Assembly (NCBI GenBank): GCA_027483405.1
Contig: JAIXUU010000379.1
Location: forward strand, 1-34,873
Direction of reading: 5' to 3'
DNA from: Planctomyces sp.
Lineage (GTDB): Bacteria; Planctomycetota; Planctomycetia; Planctomycetales; Planctomycetaceae
Length of the DNA stretch: 34,873 nucleotides
Numbering within the stretch: the first letter of the stretch is position 1; each line of letters opens with the position of its first letter. Below, piece by piece: positions 18,192 through 26,805 of this stretch. The notes below the pieces were generated by a model, which had not been told where the DNA came from, made no database searches, and saw only the letters and a list, made by a program, of their open reading frames with translations. The position numbers were made by a program, and so were the translations under genes.

Positions 18192-19106
18192 ATGTGGCAC
18201 GGCGTCTATCCTGCGGTGACGACTCAGTTTCATGCAGATTTCTCCATCGATATCGAAGCTACCCTCAAACATGTTGATGTGCTGATTGATGAAGGTGTGC
18301 ATGGCTTGATCATGCTGGGGAGTGTTGGGGAAAACACCGCCCTGGAGCCGCATGAAAAGCGGGAAGTGCTCAAGAGCGTCGTCGAGCATGTGGCTGGACG
18401 CGTGCCGGTTCTCAGTGGTGTGGCCGAGTACACGACAGCACTGGCTTGCCGCTACGCTGCTGATGCTGAAAAGCTGGGTGCTAACGGGTTGATGGTGCTC
18501 CCTTGTATGGTCTATAAAGCCGATGCCCGCGAAGCCATGACTCACTTCCGTGAAGTGGCTAAGGCCTCGTCTCTCCCGATCATGATTTACAATAATCCAG
18601 TGGCCTACACTGTCGATGTGACTCCTGCCATGCTGCAGGAACTGGCTGATGAACCCAAATTTGTCGCAGTCAAGGAATCTTCAGATAACGTCCGCAGGAT
18701 CACCGATATCCGCAATCTTCTGGGAAATCGCTACACGCTCCTTTCGGGTGTGGACGACCTGGCTCTCGAAAGTATTCTGCTGGGGGCTGAAGGTTGGGTT
18801 TCTGGCCTGGTCAACGCCTTTCCTGCGGAAAACCGCGCACTGTGGGAACTGGCGACGGCTGGTCGCTGGCAGGAAGCTCTCGATATCTACCGCTGGTACA
18901 CCCCACTGCTGCACCTCGATACGCACACCAAACTCGTTCAGTACATCAAGCTCTGCATGGCGGAAGTGGGGTATGGCAGCGAACTGACCCGTCCACCTCG
19001 CTTGCCGCTGGTGGGTGAAGAGCGCATACGCATTACGAAGTTGATTCGCGATGCGATTGCCAACCGCCCTCAGTTGGACGCTCTCCTTTCTTCCACTGCC
19101 AATTGA
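18192..19106 (+). CDS. DapA/N-acetylneuraminate-lyase-family protein, probable pyrroline-4-hydroxy-2-carboxylate deaminase
   Basis: The protein has 304 residues from ATG 18192 (AAGG upstream); a longer in-frame start at 18108 adds an unlikely hydrophobic leader. The class I aldolase TIM barrel has the Schiff-base lysine K161 (FVAVKESS), the proton-relay Y133 (MIYNNP) and the GSVGEN loop (43-48). In the trans-4-hydroxyproline pathway the DapA-family member converts 1-pyrroline-4-hydroxy-2-carboxylate to 2-oxoglutarate semialdehyde with release of ammonia. The gene sits 13 bp before a hydroxyproline-epimerase-type gene and in the same run as a DadA-like dehydrogenase, which supports this role over lysine synthesis. 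A general 2-keto-3-deoxy-acid aldolase remains possible. Confidence 0.85.
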   Translation: MWHGVYPAVTTQFHADFSIDIEATLKHVDVLIDEGVHGLIMLGSVGENTALEPHEKREVLKSVVEHVAGRVPVLSGVAEYTTALACRYAADAEKLGANGLMVLPCMVYKADAREAMTHFREVAKASSLPIMIYNNPVAYTVDVTPAMLQELADEPKFVAVKESSDNVRRITDIRNLLGNRYTLLSGVDDLALESILLGAEGWVSGLVNAFPAENRALWELATAGRWQEALDIYRWYTPLLHLDTHTKLVQYIKLCMAEVGYGSELTRPPRLPLVGEERIRITKLIRDAIANRPQLDALLSSTAN

Positions 19107-19119
19107 GTGAACATTCAAA

Positions 19120-20199
19120 GTGACATACATTCCCAGGCAGTGGATTCAGGTTGTCGATAGCCACACGGGTGGTGAACCTACACGGCTGATCTATGACGGT
19201 CAGCACTGGCCTTTCGCAGGCAGTCGGGAGGGCGCGCTAACCTCTCAAGAGTCGCCATCACCATCGGTGTTGAGCGGCTTGCGAAAGGCGATCGATGGTT
19301 CATCGTTAATCCTGCCGAAAACAATGTCCGAGAGACGGCAGTTTCTGGAGACGGAAGCCGACTGGCTGAGAACTGCCAGCCTGCTTGAACCGCGTGGCTC
19401 GGATGTTCTCGTCGGTGCCATTTTGACACCACCTGAGCATGCCTCGTCTCAAGCGGGTGTAGTTTTCTGCAATAACACGGGCTATCTCGGCATGTGTGGC
19501 CACGGGATGATTGGTGTCATCGTCTCACTGGGACAGATGGGGCTGATTGCTCCCGGCCCAGTGACGATTGATACACCTGTCGGGTCGATTGCAGCGACGT
19601 GGAGCGGTAGTGCTTCAGTCACTTTGACGAACGTCTGGAGCTATCGATATCGACAGGCCGTCTCGTTCTCTGTACCTGGGTTGGGGGTTGTCACGGGAGA
19701 TATTGCCTGGGGTGGCAACTGGTTCTTTCTGATAGGCGAAGAGGTTCACCAGAAGTCACTCGATCTGGGGAATCTGTCAGACTTGCTAGCCTATACATCG
19801 CAGATTCGCAGCGAACTTGGGCGACAGGGGATCGCTGGAGCCCAAGGCGCAGAAATCGACCATGTCGAATTGTTCGCCGGGTGTGATTCGAGCGTTGCCG
19901 ACAGTCAAAACTTTGTGCTCTGCCCAGGTGGTGCCTACGATCGTTCACCTTGCGGTACAGGGACCAGTGCCAAACTGGCTTGCCTCGTGGCGGATGGAAA
20001 AGTGGCCGAAGGGGGCCTCTGGCGACAGAAAAGCATTGTGGGAAGCTGTTTTCAGGCCAAAGCCCTTTCAATTCGAGAAGGCGAGAGGGGCTTGGAAGTG
20101 CTGCCACAGTTGACTGGTGAGGCTTATGTGACAGGAGTGTCCACGCTCCAGATCGATGAAGCGGATCCATTCCGCTGGGGGATATTGCCGCCCCAATAA
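19120..20199 (+). CDS. Proline-racemase-family 4-hydroxyproline 2-epimerase
   Basis: The 359-residue protein starts at GTG 19120, 13 bp after the lyase gene; no ATG lies before the conserved DSHTGGEPTR (13-22). Both catalytic bases are cysteines: C126 (GMCGHG) and C278 (SPCGTGT). This is the epimerase/racemase pattern; in trans-3-hydroxyproline dehydratases one is replaced by Thr or Ser. The enzyme would convert trans-4-hydroxy-L-proline to cis-4-hydroxy-D-proline. NEPRG-type EPRGSDVLVGA and the C-terminal DPFRWGI segment are typical. About 33 residues between FAG and TMSERR (roughly 34-67) look like an insertion relative to the usual ~310-residue family, rich in Ser/Pro. The function assignment rests on residues and context; proline racemase is the alternative. 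Confidence 0.87.
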   Translation: MTYIPRQWIQVVDSHTGGEPTRLIYDGQHWPFAGSREGALTSQESPSPSVLSGLRKAIDGSSLILPKTMSERRQFLETEADWLRTASLLEPRGSDVLVGAILTPPEHASSQAGVVFCNNTGYLGMCGHGMIGVIVSLGQMGLIAPGPVTIDTPVGSIAATWSGSASVTLTNVWSYRYRQAVSFSVPGLGVVTGDIAWGGNWFFLIGEEVHQKSLDLGNLSDLLAYTSQIRSELGRQGIAGAQGAEIDHVELFAGCDSSVADSQNFVLCPGGAYDRSPCGTGTSAKLACLVADGKVAEGGLWRQKSIVGSCFQAKALSIREGERGLEVLPQLTGEAYVTGVSTLQIDEADPFRWGILPPQ

Positions 20200-20469
20200 C
20201 TGTCACAAATCTGATGGTAGAGGTGCGTGTCAAGAATTGGTTACTGACGTACAGCAAGTCAGTTCGATTTTTTCATTCGAGTCTCTTGTCATGCTCCAGA
20301 GGTGGGCAGACTTGCTATCATTTAGCAGGATGTGTTTGTTCAAAAGAGATCGCTATCGCCCTCAATCTGGCCTCGCGCCCCGGCCTTGATGGATCTGGCG
20401 ACTTGGATGATTTCGAGAACACGAGCAATTCGTAAGTGCAGGAACAACTTCGAGATCAGGGGATACTTC

Positions 20470-21717
20470 GTGGCAGTTGATGTTGTGGTCGTTGGTGGTG
20501 GCGTTGTCGGGGCCATGTGCGCACGTTATCTCGCCAAAAAGAATCTTTCGGTAACAGTTGTCGAGCAAGGGACCATTGGGGGCTTCTGCTCCAAAGGGAA
20601 CTGCGGATATGTCAGTCCCAGCCATGTCCTTCCCCTGGCAGAGCCCGGTGTTCTACTGAAGACACTTAAGTCGATGACCACCCCCGATTCTCCATTCCAC
20701 ATCCGTCCCAGGTTTGACCTGGCCCTGCTGGGCTGGCTGACCAACTTTGCCCGCCGCTGCAATGAGAAAGACATGATGGCCGCCGGTGTGGCACTCAACA
20801 CCATCCTGCGATCCTCGTTCGACGAATACAAAACGGTCCTTGCGGAAGATGGTATCGAGTGCGAATGGCAGCACGATGGGATTCTCTTCGTCTATCGAAA
20901 AGCCTCTGAGTTTGAAGCCTTCTGCAAGACGGATGACATGCTGGCCGAAAAATTTGATCGGCCTTCTCGTCGCATTATTGGCGATGAAGCTTTGATGGAA
21001 TTTGAACCCGCTCTTAAACCGGGGAACACCGGGGCCTTCCTTTATGAATGCGATGCTCATCTGCATCCCGAGCGGCTCATGAGCCAGATTCGTTCGAACT
21101 TAATGAATCAGGGCGTTTCACTGCTCGAAGGCACCAAGGTCGAAGAGATCGTAACCGAAGCTGGACAAGTTCGTTCGGTCAAGACAAGCCAGGGGGAAAT
21201 CGAGGCAAAACATGTTGTCCTGGCCGCTGGTGCTCTCTCTCCCATGTTCCAGAAGGCGCTCAAGTGCTCGATCCCCGTTCAGCCGGGGAAGGGCTTGTCG
21301 ATTACCATGCAAAGGCCCGCCGTCTGCCCGCGCGTCCCGATGATTTTCCATGATCATCGTGTCGCCATCACACCGTTTCAAACGGGATATCGGATCGGCT
21401 CGACCATGGAATTCGCCGGTTACGACACCACCATCAATCCCCGCCGCCTCAAACTCCTGACAGAAGGAGCCAAGCTGTATCTCAAAGATCCTGTAGGCCA
21501 GCAGGAAGAAGAGCCCTGGTGGGGCTGGCGACCTATGACTTACGACAGTGTGCCAATCATCGGGCCAACCCCCAAGGTGCGCGGTGGCTGGCTTGCGACA
21601 GGACACAGCATGCTCGGAATCTCCCTCGCTTCCAGCACAGGGAAGTTGATTGCCGAGATGATTACTGGTGAGAAGCCCCACATCGATCCTAAACCCTACG
21701 CTGTCACGCGTTTTTAG
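20470..21717 (+). CDS. DadA-like FAD-dependent D-amino-acid (D-hydroxyproline) dehydrogenase
   Basis: The start is GTG 20470 with AGGGGA 6 nt upstream, giving 415 residues, the normal length; a longer frame from 20332 lacks support. The N-terminus VDVVVVGGGVVGAMCARYLA is the FAD-binding Rossmann motif (G9-x-G-x-x-G14). Next come TVVEQGTIGGFCSKGN, which matches the flavin-contacting loop of DAO/DadA enzymes, and the C-terminal PIIGPTP and GHSMLGISLASSTGKLIAEMI, the conserved second nucleotide-contact region. It would oxidise cis-4-hydroxy-D-proline to 1-pyrroline-4-hydroxy-2-carboxylate, feeding the DapA-family enzyme. There is a 270-bp gap after the epimerase gene with no supported feature. 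The expected semialdehyde dehydrogenase gene is not in the window. Confidence 0.85.
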   Translation: MAVDVVVVGGGVVGAMCARYLAKKNLSVTVVEQGTIGGFCSKGNCGYVSPSHVLPLAEPGVLLKTLKSMTTPDSPFHIRPRFDLALLGWLTNFARRCNEKDMMAAGVALNTILRSSFDEYKTVLAEDGIECEWQHDGILFVYRKASEFEAFCKTDDMLAEKFDRPSRRIIGDEALMEFEPALKPGNTGAFLYECDAHLHPERLMSQIRSNLMNQGVSLLEGTKVEEIVTEAGQVRSVKTSQGEIEAKHVVLAAGALSPMFQKALKCSIPVQPGKGLSITMQRPAVCPRVPMIFHDHRVAITPFQTGYRIGSTMEFAGYDTTINPRRLKLLTEGAKLYLKDPVGQQEEEPWWGWRPMTYDSVPIIGPTPKVRGGWLATGHSMLGISLASSTGKLIAEMITGEKPHIDPKPYAVTRF

Positions 21718-21821
21718 CGACTTGTGCCCCTCTTGAATCTTCGCGCAAATCTTCTTGGGAAAGGGCAACGTGAGGGCATTCTTGCGTGATGTTCAGCAGC
21801 CACACGGCCTCGACTCATCTC

Positions 21822-23738
21822 TTAAAGATAGTTGAGAATGCTTAACTGCAGAGTTTGAGCCGTGAGTTGCATGGAAGCTTCGTAGACTTGCCGGAGTTGG
21901 AGAAGTTGTGTCGCAGCTTCGGTCAGGTCTGTGTCAAAGATGTTTGATAACGTCTCTTTGGTCAGCAGGTTCTGGTCATCGAGTCGATTCCCCACTTCAT
22001 CGATCAACTGTTGCCTGGTACCAATTTCCGTACGGGATATGGTGATCTGGCCCGAGGCTTTCTCAAGTAGCGGCGAGAGTCTCGCCAGTTCAACATTATC
22101 ATTTGAGCGGAGTGCGTTTTCGAGAGAGATCAGCAGATCGAACACACCACCTGTTCGCTGAGGATTCACGTCATCTCCAGCCAGCACACCGGTTGCGCCT
22201 GTGTTTTCGGTTCTGTCAATCCCTAAAGCGATGGCACTCTCCGTTGCAGCGACAGTCAGCGGCCCGGCTCCAGACGAATCCGTCAAAGAAATGCCATTAC
22301 CAACAGCATTCAGGCTGGCAGTAAGTACACCCGGGTCAGCCGCATTGAAGAGATTGAGCACATCCTGAATGGTGGTGGCCGACGAGAGATTGATGTTCGT
22401 AGTCGTTCCATCCCGGCGGGTGATGCTGATTGGCGAGCCGGGTGTAAAGACGACTCCTTTGCCGAGATTGAGCTGCGAAAGCGATGTCTCGCCAGTGAAT
22501 GTTCTCAGCCCCAGGCCTGTCGCATTGGTGCCGCCATTCTCTCCGATCGAGAAATTCGCGCCACTCAGTCGAGTTCCGACAATCAGGCCGCGACCGGCTG
22601 GATCGATTTCTGCAGAGACATTCGGGTCAGCCGCTCGAATTCGCTGCAACACCTGCTGCACAGTCGTGGCACCATTGAGATCAACAATTGTCGTGGTCTC
22701 TCCATTCACAATCCGCAGGCCAGTTCCTGCGGTCGCACCAATTCCCGCGCCTCCATTGAGGGCCGCCACGCTGGTCGAAAGAGTGACGGCTGGTTCAAGA
22801 CTTCCTCCTTGAGCCACAGCGACAGGGCCTGTCGCCAATCGTAATTGTGTGGCTGTCGTGCCACTGCCGCTATTTGCGATTGCTACCGTACCATTGGAGG
22901 GTGTAATTCGGAGCCCGCCAGGACTGAGAGGATCAATGTCCACCGTCACGGTCTCGGCTTCTCCCGCAAAGGCGGCTTCGATGCGGGTCTTGAGATCGCC
23001 AATGGTGGCAGCCGTCCCTAAATCGATCGTCTTCTCAATGGGAGTACCGTTGTCGACAGTCACTGTCAGCGAAGACAGATTCACGCCGGCCCCATTTTTC
23101 AGTGCCGAGAGCGGGGTCGTCAGTTCGAGCGCTGGTGAAAGTGCAGTGGCATTCGGTTGCGAGATGCCACCAAAGGCATCAATTCCGGAAAGGGATGTCG
23201 AAACCAGTTGATTGACATCCACAAAGGCTTTGACTTCTCCCGAATTTCCACGATAAATCACCGTGTCGCCGGCACGTTCAAAGGGAGAAATTCCAGTGGC
23301 TGTACCGCTGAATAAAAATCGATCCTGATACTGCGTATTGGCCGAGTTCAGAGCACTCTGAATCAATGTGGCCACTTCGTTGGCCAGGCCGATCTTTTCT
23401 TCCGGCGTCGATGTCGAGCCAATCCCCGTCTGCAGAATCCCTTTCGCTCGCACGACGACGTCATTCACAGCACCCAGGGCATTGTCGGCTGCACTCAGAA
23501 ATCCCTGATTGTAAGTGTGCTGGCTGCGAACCCCTTGAACTCGCTCTAACAGCGATTGCAAAGACGAAGTCTGGCGTGTGGCGGTAGGATTCTCTGAAAG
23601 GAGATTGTACTTCTGCTGGGTATTGATCTGCTGCTGCAAGCGGGAGATCAAACTGGTGCCTGTTTGCAGATCGCGATTGGCATTGCTGTAGAGCAGGCTG
23701 TTCGGCATTCGACCGATACCGATGTTTCCCAGAGCCAT
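21822..23738 (-). CDS. flgL: Flagellar hook-filament junction protein FlgL, long form
   Basis: The 638-residue protein joins hook and filament (HAP3). The terminal D0/D1 helices are conserved: the N-terminal RMPNSLLYSNANRDLQTG and LLSENPTATRQTSSLQ, and the C-terminal EIGTRQQLIDEVGNRLDDQN and QVYEASMQLTAQTLQLSILNYL. E. coli FlgL has about 317 residues, so this one carries an extra ~300-residue central region. It contains about three repeats of a Flagellin_IN-like unit, recognisable by TTIQDVLNLFNAADPGV, TTVQQVLQRIRAADPNV and ATIGDLKTRIEAAFAG, each followed by a beta-rich VxxSxNGxG-like segment. GGGAG lies 7 nt before the ATG. It is the last gene of the flg run and is separated from flgK by 196 bp holding repeat copy B. 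Confidence 0.93.
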   Translation of the reverse strand: MALGNIGIGRMPNSLLYSNANRDLQTGTSLISRLQQQINTQQKYNLLSENPTATRQTSSLQSLLERVQGVRSQHTYNQGFLSAADNALGAVNDVVVRAKGILQTGIGSTSTPEEKIGLANEVATLIQSALNSANTQYQDRFLFSGTATGISPFERAGDTVIYRGNSGEVKAFVDVNQLVSTSLSGIDAFGGISQPNATALSPALELTTPLSALKNGAGVNLSSLTVTVDNGTPIEKTIDLGTAATIGDLKTRIEAAFAGEAETVTVDIDPLSPGGLRITPSNGTVAIANSGSGTTATQLRLATGPVAVAQGGSLEPAVTLSTSVAALNGGAGIGATAGTGLRIVNGETTTIVDLNGATTVQQVLQRIRAADPNVSAEIDPAGRGLIVGTRLSGANFSIGENGGTNATGLGLRTFTGETSLSQLNLGKGVVFTPGSPISITRRDGTTTNINLSSATTIQDVLNLFNAADPGVLTASLNAVGNGISLTDSSGAGPLTVAATESAIALGIDRTENTGATGVLAGDDVNPQRTGGVFDLLISLENALRSNDNVELARLSPLLEKASGQITISRTEIGTRQQLIDEVGNRLDDQNLLTKETLSNIFDTDLTEAATQLLQLRQVYEASMQLTAQTLQLSILNYL

Positions 23739-23886
23739 GCCGTTACTCCCGATAATCCTGCCAACTCAGTTTCAGATTCGATCCGTGAAATTCCGAGATG
23801 TTTTCTTGCGATCAAGTTATTGGCTGCCAGCAATTCGTCGAGCCATTATTGGAGTCATCTCTGCTGTGCTATTTCCTGCGGCTTTA

Positions 23887-23924
23887 GTGCCATGCCTCGC
23901 GGCTTTGAGCGAGTATGTCTTCTC
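23887..23924. repeat. Palindromic dispersed repeat, copy B
   Basis: GTGCCATGCCTCGC, an 8-nt loop GGCTTTGA, then GCGAGTATG and TCTTC match copies A and C; the arms pair imperfectly with one bulge. It lies 11 bp from the flgK stop, between flgK and flgL. Confidence 0.55.
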
Positions 23925-23934
23925 CAGTTGCTGC

Positions 23935-25635
23935 TTAGATATTCAGCAATGTATTAAAGAGCTCATCCACTACGGATATGATGCGTGCAGAAGCCTGATA
24001 GGTTCGCTGCAAATTGAGAATGTTCAGCGTCTCTTCATCGAGGCTGACTCCCGAGACTTGTTCTCTCTGCGTCAACAGGGAATCTCGAAAGCCGGTAAAT
24101 CCTTTCTCGACCGCTTGTTCTGCAGCTGAAGACTGGCCGACCCCCGCAATGAGATTGTCCTGAAACTGCGAAATCGAAAGTCCGTTTAACTGACTCGATG
24201 CCACCGTCAGGACCTTGGCCAGTAACGCCACATTGCTGGAATCACCCGCACCACCACCTTTCCCCGTGGCGAGCAGATTCTGGTTATTGGCCACGACCTG
24301 ATTGACCGCAATGTTCCCGGAATCCGTCCCGGTAAAGAGTGTGTTGATTCCGAGTGTGGCTAAAAATCCACTGCTATCGGCTCCGAATCGCAACTCATAA
24401 CCCGCAGCTGCATTGATCTGCAACTGGCCGTCGGCAGTCACCTGCGCACTCACCTGACCGACGGCGTTCAGGCTGGCCACCACATCATTGAGTGTCGTGT
24501 CAGTTCCTAATCCATCGAGATCGATAGAAATCGTACTTTCTGTGGTTTCACCACTGGTGAGATTGCGCACCTTGATCATAAAGCTGCCATGCTGGACAGG
24601 AAAATTCAGTCCCGCAGCACTGGTGTTCAATGCCGCATTGGCATCCGCCACTTGATAAGTTCCGGTCACTGTCGAGTAACCTGTTAACCCTTCGCCCTGG
24701 CTGTGAATACGATTCGCTTCATAGATCAGGCTACTGGCGAGTTGGTCGAGTTGTTTCGTGAAGCTTCCCAGAATGCTGTCGCGAGATTCAATGGTTCCCT
24801 GAATCTCGCCGCCACCATTGGTTACTGAAGCTTTCGTGATTGTCGTCTGCACATTCAGCACACCGAAAGTGCCATCTGTCGCAGGAGTCACTTCCAGATT
24901 CTGCGTGTAACCGTCCAGAATGATGTACTCGCTCCCCGAGTACAGATCGACCTGACCGGAAGGTCTTTCGATCGCTTTAACGGGGATCAATTCCGAAAGC
25001 CGGTTGATGGCATTCAACCGTTCCACACGCAAGGCCCCCGCATCGCTTTGGTTAAGTCCGTTCGCTTCGAGAGCACTGATCTTGGGGTTCAGATTCACAA
25101 TCTGATTAATCAAACGATTGGCTTCATCCACCTGAGATGTCAGTTGATCGTTCAGTGTTGTGCGCAGGTCATCCACTTTCCCACGTAATGACGTGATATG
25201 GCTGACCAGTGCCTGAGTTTCCTGCAGAGTGATTTGCCTCTGTCCTGCCGAATCGGGAGCACCTGTCAACGTCTGTAAAGAGGCCACAAAATCGTTGAGT
25301 GCCGTCGAGAGATCTTCATCGCCCAGTTCGCCCAGAGTGGCTTCGAGTCGTTGCCATGTGGCACTTTTGATGGTCGATGACGCAGCATCGCCATTCGCTG
25401 CATGGATACGGCTTTCGAGATAATTGTCGAGTTGCTGTCGAACTCCGACAGCCAGCACACCGCTGCCCACCAGCAGTGAACCTGTCTGATAGCTCCCCGC
25501 GGGTGTGAGGGAAACTGCATCGCGCACAAAACCTTTGGTGTTGGCGTTCGCAATATTGTTGCTGGCAACCTGTACGCTGGCCGAAAAGATTTCGAGCGAA
25601 CGCGAAGCGACGGCTAATGCACCATTGAGTGACAT
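23935..25635 (-). CDS. flgK: Flagellar hook-associated protein FlgK
   Basis: The 566-residue protein is the first hook-filament junction protein (HAP1), exported through the flagellar type III apparatus with FlgN as its chaperone. The N-terminus SLNGALAVASRSLEIFSASV, then ASNNIANANTKGFVRD, is the flagellar rod/hook family signature. YLESRIHAANGDAASS and the helical region LGELGDEDLSTALNDFVASLQ are FlgK-typical. The C-terminus VSLDEETLNILNLQRTYQASARIISVVDELFNTLLNI is the conserved D0 helix. Size is close to the family (about 550). Residues about 340-460 form a beta-rich domain with a Flagellin_IN-like stretch. TAGGAGA lies 5 nt before the ATG. The flgN gene is 9 bp upstream, so the two are probably translated from one message. 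Confidence 0.96.
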   Translation of the reverse strand: MSLNGALAVASRSLEIFSASVQVASNNIANANTKGFVRDAVSLTPAGSYQTGSLLVGSGVLAVGVRQQLDNYLESRIHAANGDAASSTIKSATWQRLEATLGELGDEDLSTALNDFVASLQTLTGAPDSAGQRQITLQETQALVSHITSLRGKVDDLRTTLNDQLTSQVDEANRLINQIVNLNPKISALEANGLNQSDAGALRVERLNAINRLSELIPVKAIERPSGQVDLYSGSEYIILDGYTQNLEVTPATDGTFGVLNVQTTITKASVTNGGGEIQGTIESRDSILGSFTKQLDQLASSLIYEANRIHSQGEGLTGYSTVTGTYQVADANAALNTSAAGLNFPVQHGSFMIKVRNLTSGETTESTISIDLDGLGTDTTLNDVVASLNAVGQVSAQVTADGQLQINAAAGYELRFGADSSGFLATLGINTLFTGTDSGNIAVNQVVANNQNLLATGKGGGAGDSSNVALLAKVLTVASSQLNGLSISQFQDNLIAGVGQSSAAEQAVEKGFTGFRDSLLTQREQVSGVSLDEETLNILNLQRTYQASARIISVVDELFNTLLNI

Positions 25636-25644
25636 GCGAGTCTC

Positions 25645-26136
25645 CTACAGGCTGACATCCAGGAGAGCACTTTGAGTCCGCATGACATTCCCGGTACCGG
25701 GTGGGCCGTCATAAGTAGGAGCCATCGCCCCACCGCGGGCCACTGCATCGACAATCAGATCCAGATGTCTGATCCCCCGTTGTGTGAGAATCCACATCGT
25801 CCACGAGAGTTTCTGGATCTCGCCTGCCTGTTGGCGAAGCTTCGCCGCGCGTTCCACGAGAGATTCTTGACCCCAGGCGCGGGCCACGTCGAGAAGTGAC
25901 AGAGAATCGATCGATGGGTGCGGAATTGACCTGAGAAATTCTTCCCGCTCCAGCGTTTTCCGCTGCAGTTGCGCCAGCAACTCTTGCTCGCGGGGAACCA
26001 GCAGTGCAGCATCCGCCGGGCGTGAAAGCACCAGTGCGTTCCATCTCTGGCTCATCACTTCGTAGAGTTTGAGCTGCAGCGATTCAAACGCATCGATCAA
26101 GCGACAGAGCCGCTGAAGACCGTCCTTGGCCTGCAT
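25645..26136 (-). CDS. flgN: FlgN-family flagellar export chaperone
   Basis: The protein of 163 residues (ATG 26136, with GGGAA about 6 nt upstream; a TTG at 26154 is also possible) is mainly helical. FlgN binds the C-terminal helices of FlgK and FlgL and keeps them unfolded for export. The sequence is poorly conserved, as is usual for this family. The leucine-heptad pattern in LQRLCRLIDAFESLQLKLYEVM and LLVPREQELLAQLQRKTLEREEFL, the length, and above all the position directly before flgK support the call. The C-terminal tail after about residue 130 (GGAMAPTYDGPPGTG) is likely flexible. Confidence 0.8.
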   Translation of the reverse strand: MQAKDGLQRLCRLIDAFESLQLKLYEVMSQRWNALVLSRPADAALLVPREQELLAQLQRKTLEREEFLRSIPHPSIDSLSLLDVARAWGQESLVERAAKLRQQAGEIQKLSWTMWILTQRGIRHLDLIVDAVARGGAMAPTYDGPPGTGNVMRTQSALLDVSL

Positions 26137-26197
26137 GGCAAATTCCCAATCCAAAGTCGATGGCTGCGCACATCCGGCGGCGCAGGAGGTTCCATCG

Positions 26198-26758
26198 TTA
26201 CTTTCGGATCATCGGGAAGAACTCTGTCGCTCCGGTTGCTCCTGATCGCGCTTCGCGAAGGGTTTGTGTCTGCCGTGACAGATCTGCCAGTTGTTCCGAG
26301 AGATTCTGTCGTTCAGATTCCGTAGACTTTGTGGCGTTGGGCAGAACGTCCACGCTCTCAGAACTGACCTCTCTGGAAAGCTTTCCGGCCTTTAACGGAT
26401 CTAACGAAGGCGATCTGGCAATTCCACCTTGAACACCCGCTTCGAAGGCAGTCTGCATCGCATCGGCAAAGTGGTTGTCACCCCGTTTCGCCATAGCCTC
26501 CACGACGACCTGATCAAACTGCGACTGAAACATTTTTTCAGCCTGACCGCCGTTCAGATACTTAGTTTCTCCCGCTGTCGAACGGAGGGCTTTCATCATT
26601 TGAGTGTAGAAGATCGTTCCAACTGTCTGCCCGAACTGTTCCTTGAGTTCAGCCGATGAAACTTCTTTCTTGCCACTCGCGCCATGCAAAGGTTTCATGT
26701 TCGCTGTTGGCGACAGTTCCAGAGGCTTCAATGCGGCGTTGGATTCGAGGTTTATCAT
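26198..26758 (-). CDS. flgJ: FlgJ-like rod-binding protein without muramidase domain
   Basis: The 186-residue protein matches the N-terminal rod-binding domain of FlgJ, which helps rod assembly in the periplasm. The signature is at about residues 40-95: LKEQFGQTVGTIFYTQMMKAL, then LNGGQAEKMFQSQFDQVV, VEAMAKRGDNHFAD. The C-terminal part is charged, coiled-coil-like and ends near FFPMIRK. The peptidoglycan hydrolase domain present in enterobacterial FlgJ is absent, as in many other phyla, so a separate lytic enzyme should cut the wall. It lies between flgI and flgN on the same strand, 47 bp and 61 bp away. Confidence 0.85.
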   Translation of the reverse strand: MINLESNAALKPLELSPTANMKPLHGASGKKEVSSAELKEQFGQTVGTIFYTQMMKALRSTAGETKYLNGGQAEKMFQSQFDQVVVEAMAKRGDNHFADAMQTAFEAGVQGGIARSPSLDPLKAGKLSREVSSESVDVLPNATKSTESERQNLSEQLADLSRQTQTLREARSGATGATEFFPMIRK

Positions 26759-26805
26759 GATTCATCTAGCTTGTTCAGCAGGGCCGAAGTCTCATCCCAG
26801 AGCCA

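Noticed and set aside
22369-22812. 147-codon plus-strand frame inside flgL
   Set aside because: Antisense to the repeat region of FlgL; the composition reflects the Val/Thr/Gly-rich repeats on the other strand.
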